This document shows, in pieces, positions 62,269 through 64,000 of a stretch of 64,000 nt of DNA. Source of the DNA: Chloroflexota bacterium (lineage in GTDB: Bacteria > Chloroflexota > Chloroflexia > Thermomicrobiales > UBA6265). The position numbers and the translations under genes were made by a program. Position 1 is the first letter of the stretch; each line of letters starts with the position of its first letter. The DNA lies in the NCBI GenBank assembly GCA_023389575.1, contig JAEWEG010000039.1, forward strand, positions 62,001 through 126,000, given 5' to 3'. Under the pieces are notes generated by a model. That model saw only the letters and a program-made list of their open reading frames with translations, searched no databases and was not told where the DNA came from.

Positions 62269-62627
62269 GCGGAATACCTGGGGTAGCGGGAGTCGAAGGG
62301 CCAGTCGAATGGGTTGAAGAAAAGGGAAAGTGGTGGCTGGGTGCGCTGAAAACCAGCCCTTCGAAACGTGGGTGGTGTCGCAGGCGTTTCGCCAATCGAA
62401 TCGTAGGGTCTGACGGCGACTTCAACAAGGGTAAGTGGCCCGATTTGGGATCACATACGAGAAGGGGCGCGGTCACTTCGACCGCGCCCGTTCTCCATGT
62501 AGTATGCGAGGGTGAACTAGCCTGTCGCCAATGATCGCGCCCATTCACTCGGCGGCTGTTTCCATGATCCGCTCTGCCGCGTATGATCACGGTCCAGATC
62601 TCGCCGCACCTTCGCAAGGGGACACTG
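62269..62627. other. divergent intergenic region with a hairpin
   Basis: 359 bp between the MFS operon (-) and the enolase-superfamily gene (+). It holds the hairpin at 62465-62489; promoters not resolved. Confidence 0.5.
62465..62489. terminator. perfect 10-bp hairpin between divergent genes
   Basis: GGGCGCGGTC-ACTTC-GACCGCGCCC. In a divergent spacer this is more likely a leader structure or operator than a terminator. Confidence 0.4.
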
Positions 62628-63794
62628 ATGATGGAATCCACGGTCATCGCTCGCGTAGACGCAGTAACGCTCGAAGGCAAGCGCCCGCGCGCCGCCGGAA
62701 GTAACGCCCGACTCGGCTACCACGGCGACGTCGTTCGCCTGCCGCTCGTTCGCCTCACCACAACCGATGGCATCACCGGTTGGGGGCGATCTTCGGTCGA
62801 TCCCGCTCTCCTCGAGACCGTGCCGGGGAAGTCGCTCGGCGACCTTATCAGTGGCTCCACGGTCCAGCCGGCTTGGGCCGCGCTCGAACTGCCCTTGCTC
62901 GACCTCGCCGCCCGGATCGCCGGCCAACCCGTCCATCGCTTTGTCTCGGGAGCCGATCCCCTGCCTGTCCGGAGCTACGACACCTCGCTCTATTTCGACG
63001 ACCTGCATCTCGACTCCGACGACGAGGCCGTCGCGTTGATCGCCGATGAGGCCCGCCAGGGCTGGGACCGTGGCCATCGCGCGTTCAAGATCAAGGTTGG
63101 GCGGGGCGCCATGCACATGCCGCTGAACGAGGGCATGGCCCGGGACATCGCCATCATCCACGGCGTCCGCGAAGCCGTCGGTCCCGATGCCACCATCATG
63201 ATCGACGCCAACAACGGCTGGAACCTCAACCTCACCAAACAGGTGCTCACCGAAACCGCCAGCGCCAACCTCTACTGGATCGAGGAAGTTTTCCACGAGG
63301 ACAACGTCCTCTACGGGCACCTCAAGGAATGGCAGGCCGCCGAGGGGCTAAACGTCCTCATCGCCGACGGCGAAGGCGTTCCCGATCCCCGCGTGCCTGG
63401 ATGGGCTCGCGAAGGCGTCATCGACGTGGTGCAAACCAACATCTACCAGCGTGGCTTCGGTAATTGGCACACGTTTGGCCGGGAACTCGATGGCCTCGGC
63501 GTTCAGTCGTCGCCGCATACCTACGGCAGTGGCATTGGCAACTACGTCACGTCACAGCTCGCGGCCACGCTCCAGGGCCTGAACTACGTTGAGTGGGACG
63601 AAGCCACCTTCGACGCCATCGACAACTCCGCCTTCGCCATCGTCGAGGGTGTCGTCACGATGCCGGAAACCCCTGGCCTCGGTCTGGAACTCGACGATGA
63701 CGCGTTCAACGCCGCCGTCGCCGCATCCGGCGCCACGTATGGCCGCTCGCGACCCGGCGGTTCCCACCGTCCCGTGTCCAGCAGGGAAGCCTGA
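62628..63794 (+). CDS. mandelate racemase/muconate lactonising enzyme (enolase superfamily)
   Basis: 388 residues from ATG 62628 (AAGGGGA upstream; the next codon is also ATG). Enolase-superfamily signature: FKIKVG with Lys154/Lys156 (KxK base), metal ligands Asp193 (IDANNGWN), Glu219/220 (WIEE) and Glu249 (ADGEG), and SPHTYGSGIGN with a His in the expected place of the second acid/base. It would act on a sugar acid or amide substrate by abstracting a proton next to a carboxylate; which one cannot be told. Confidence 0.88.
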   Translation: MMESTVIARVDAVTLEGKRPRAAGSNARLGYHGDVVRLPLVRLTTTDGITGWGRSSVDPALLETVPGKSLGDLISGSTVQPAWAALELPLLDLAARIAGQPVHRFVSGADPLPVRSYDTSLYFDDLHLDSDDEAVALIADEARQGWDRGHRAFKIKVGRGAMHMPLNEGMARDIAIIHGVREAVGPDATIMIDANNGWNLNLTKQVLTETASANLYWIEEVFHEDNVLYGHLKEWQAAEGLNVLIADGEGVPDPRVPGWAREGVIDVVQTNIYQRGFGNWHTFGRELDGLGVQSSPHTYGSGIGNYVTSQLAATLQGLNYVEWDEATFDAIDNSAFAIVEGVVTMPETPGLGLELDDDAFNAAVAASGATYGRSRPGGSHRPVSSREA

Positions 63795-64000
63795 TCGGCG
63801 TCATCGCGGACCTCGCAGTTCGGGATGATGCCGGAGAATGTCCATCCACGTACCTCTAACCACCCGAACTCACACGTCTCGCAGTCACAAACCAGGCCCG
63901 TCATCCTGAGGCGCCAGCCGAATGACCCCCGGACGAAATCCTTGGCGGCGCAGCCGCCACCTGGGCAACAACCAGACAACTCGCGTCAGCGAACAGAACG
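63795..64000. other. intergenic end of window with repeat-like text
   Basis: 206 bp, no gene seen. The stretch around 63898-63945 (CGTCATCCTGAGGCGCCAGC and following) looks like a short dispersed intergenic repeat of a type I recall from other bacterial genomes; only one copy is in this window. Confidence 0.4.

Noticed and set aside
1..64000. CRISPR arrays, tRNA and rRNA genes, transposases, integrases
   Set aside because: I looked for regularly spaced repeats, cloverleaf sequences and transposase motifs on both strands and found none I could support.

Overview
The window is high-GC bacterial chromosome (roughly 63-65 % G+C by eye) with strong GGAGG-type ribosome binding sites. It has no rRNA, tRNA, CRISPR array, transposase or phage structural gene that I can see. 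The gene mix suggests a Chloroflexota bacterium of the Thermomicrobia/Sphaerobacter type: two large AfsR/STAND-like regulators (one BTAD, one XRE headed), a VanW-family wall protein, Tat-like and Sec-exported proteins, secreted SnoaL-like and DUF4397 proteins, a CPH-type CopB ATPase, F420/LLM-type and berberine-bridge-type oxidoreductases, and a class Ic ribonucleotide reductase. This assignment is an inference from gene content, not from a marker gene.

Layout. Positions 1-7819 are a minus-strand block: a split PEP-synthase/rifampicin-phosphotransferase-like enzyme (one ATP-grasp subunit, two paralogous substrate/phosphohistidine subunits), a SAM methyltransferase, a covalent-flavin oxidase and a PQ-loop membrane protein. 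A BTAD-NTPase-TPR regulator (7977-10937) is divergent from it. From 11015 to 20938 lie an IorAB-type molybdenum hydroxylase, a methyltransferase, an acyl-ACP-desaturase-like diiron protein, a cupin, an S51-type peptidase, an orphan peptide-binding lipoprotein-like SBP, a DinB protein and msrA-msrB. Positions 21026-25095 hold the most unusual feature, six consecutive paralogous secreted SnoaL-like genes with an invariant four-cysteine pattern, divergent from an XRE-NB-ARC-TPR regulator (25416-27836).

Positions 27866-30384 are AT-richer than the rest and encode a secreted cupin-like protein, a caspase-fold (C25-like) putative protease and a small acidic partner. Next come a VanW protein, an LLM-class oxidoreductase, a RidA protein, a J-domain coiled-coil protein and nrdA-nrdB (36921-41169). 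The nrdB product has Phe at the tyrosyl-radical position, as in Chlamydia, and the promoter carries two NrdR boxes. A frameshifted DUF3800 gene, an epoxide hydrolase, a membrane protein of unknown function and a PD-(D/E)XK-like protein follow. An operon at 46778-49495 combines a beta-propeller, a MoaD-HhH fusion, a DHFR-like protein and a stand-alone HhH protein.

The right end holds a six-repeat SpaA-like surface protein with a YPNTG tail, a SWIM zinc-finger protein, a four-domain DUF4397 exported protein with a clear sigma70 promoter, CopB with a CsoR-like operator inside its promoter, a second flavin oxidase, two overlapping YbjJ-like MFS genes plus a TPR gene, and an enolase-superfamily gene. 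Many convergent gene pairs are separated by strong hairpin terminators.
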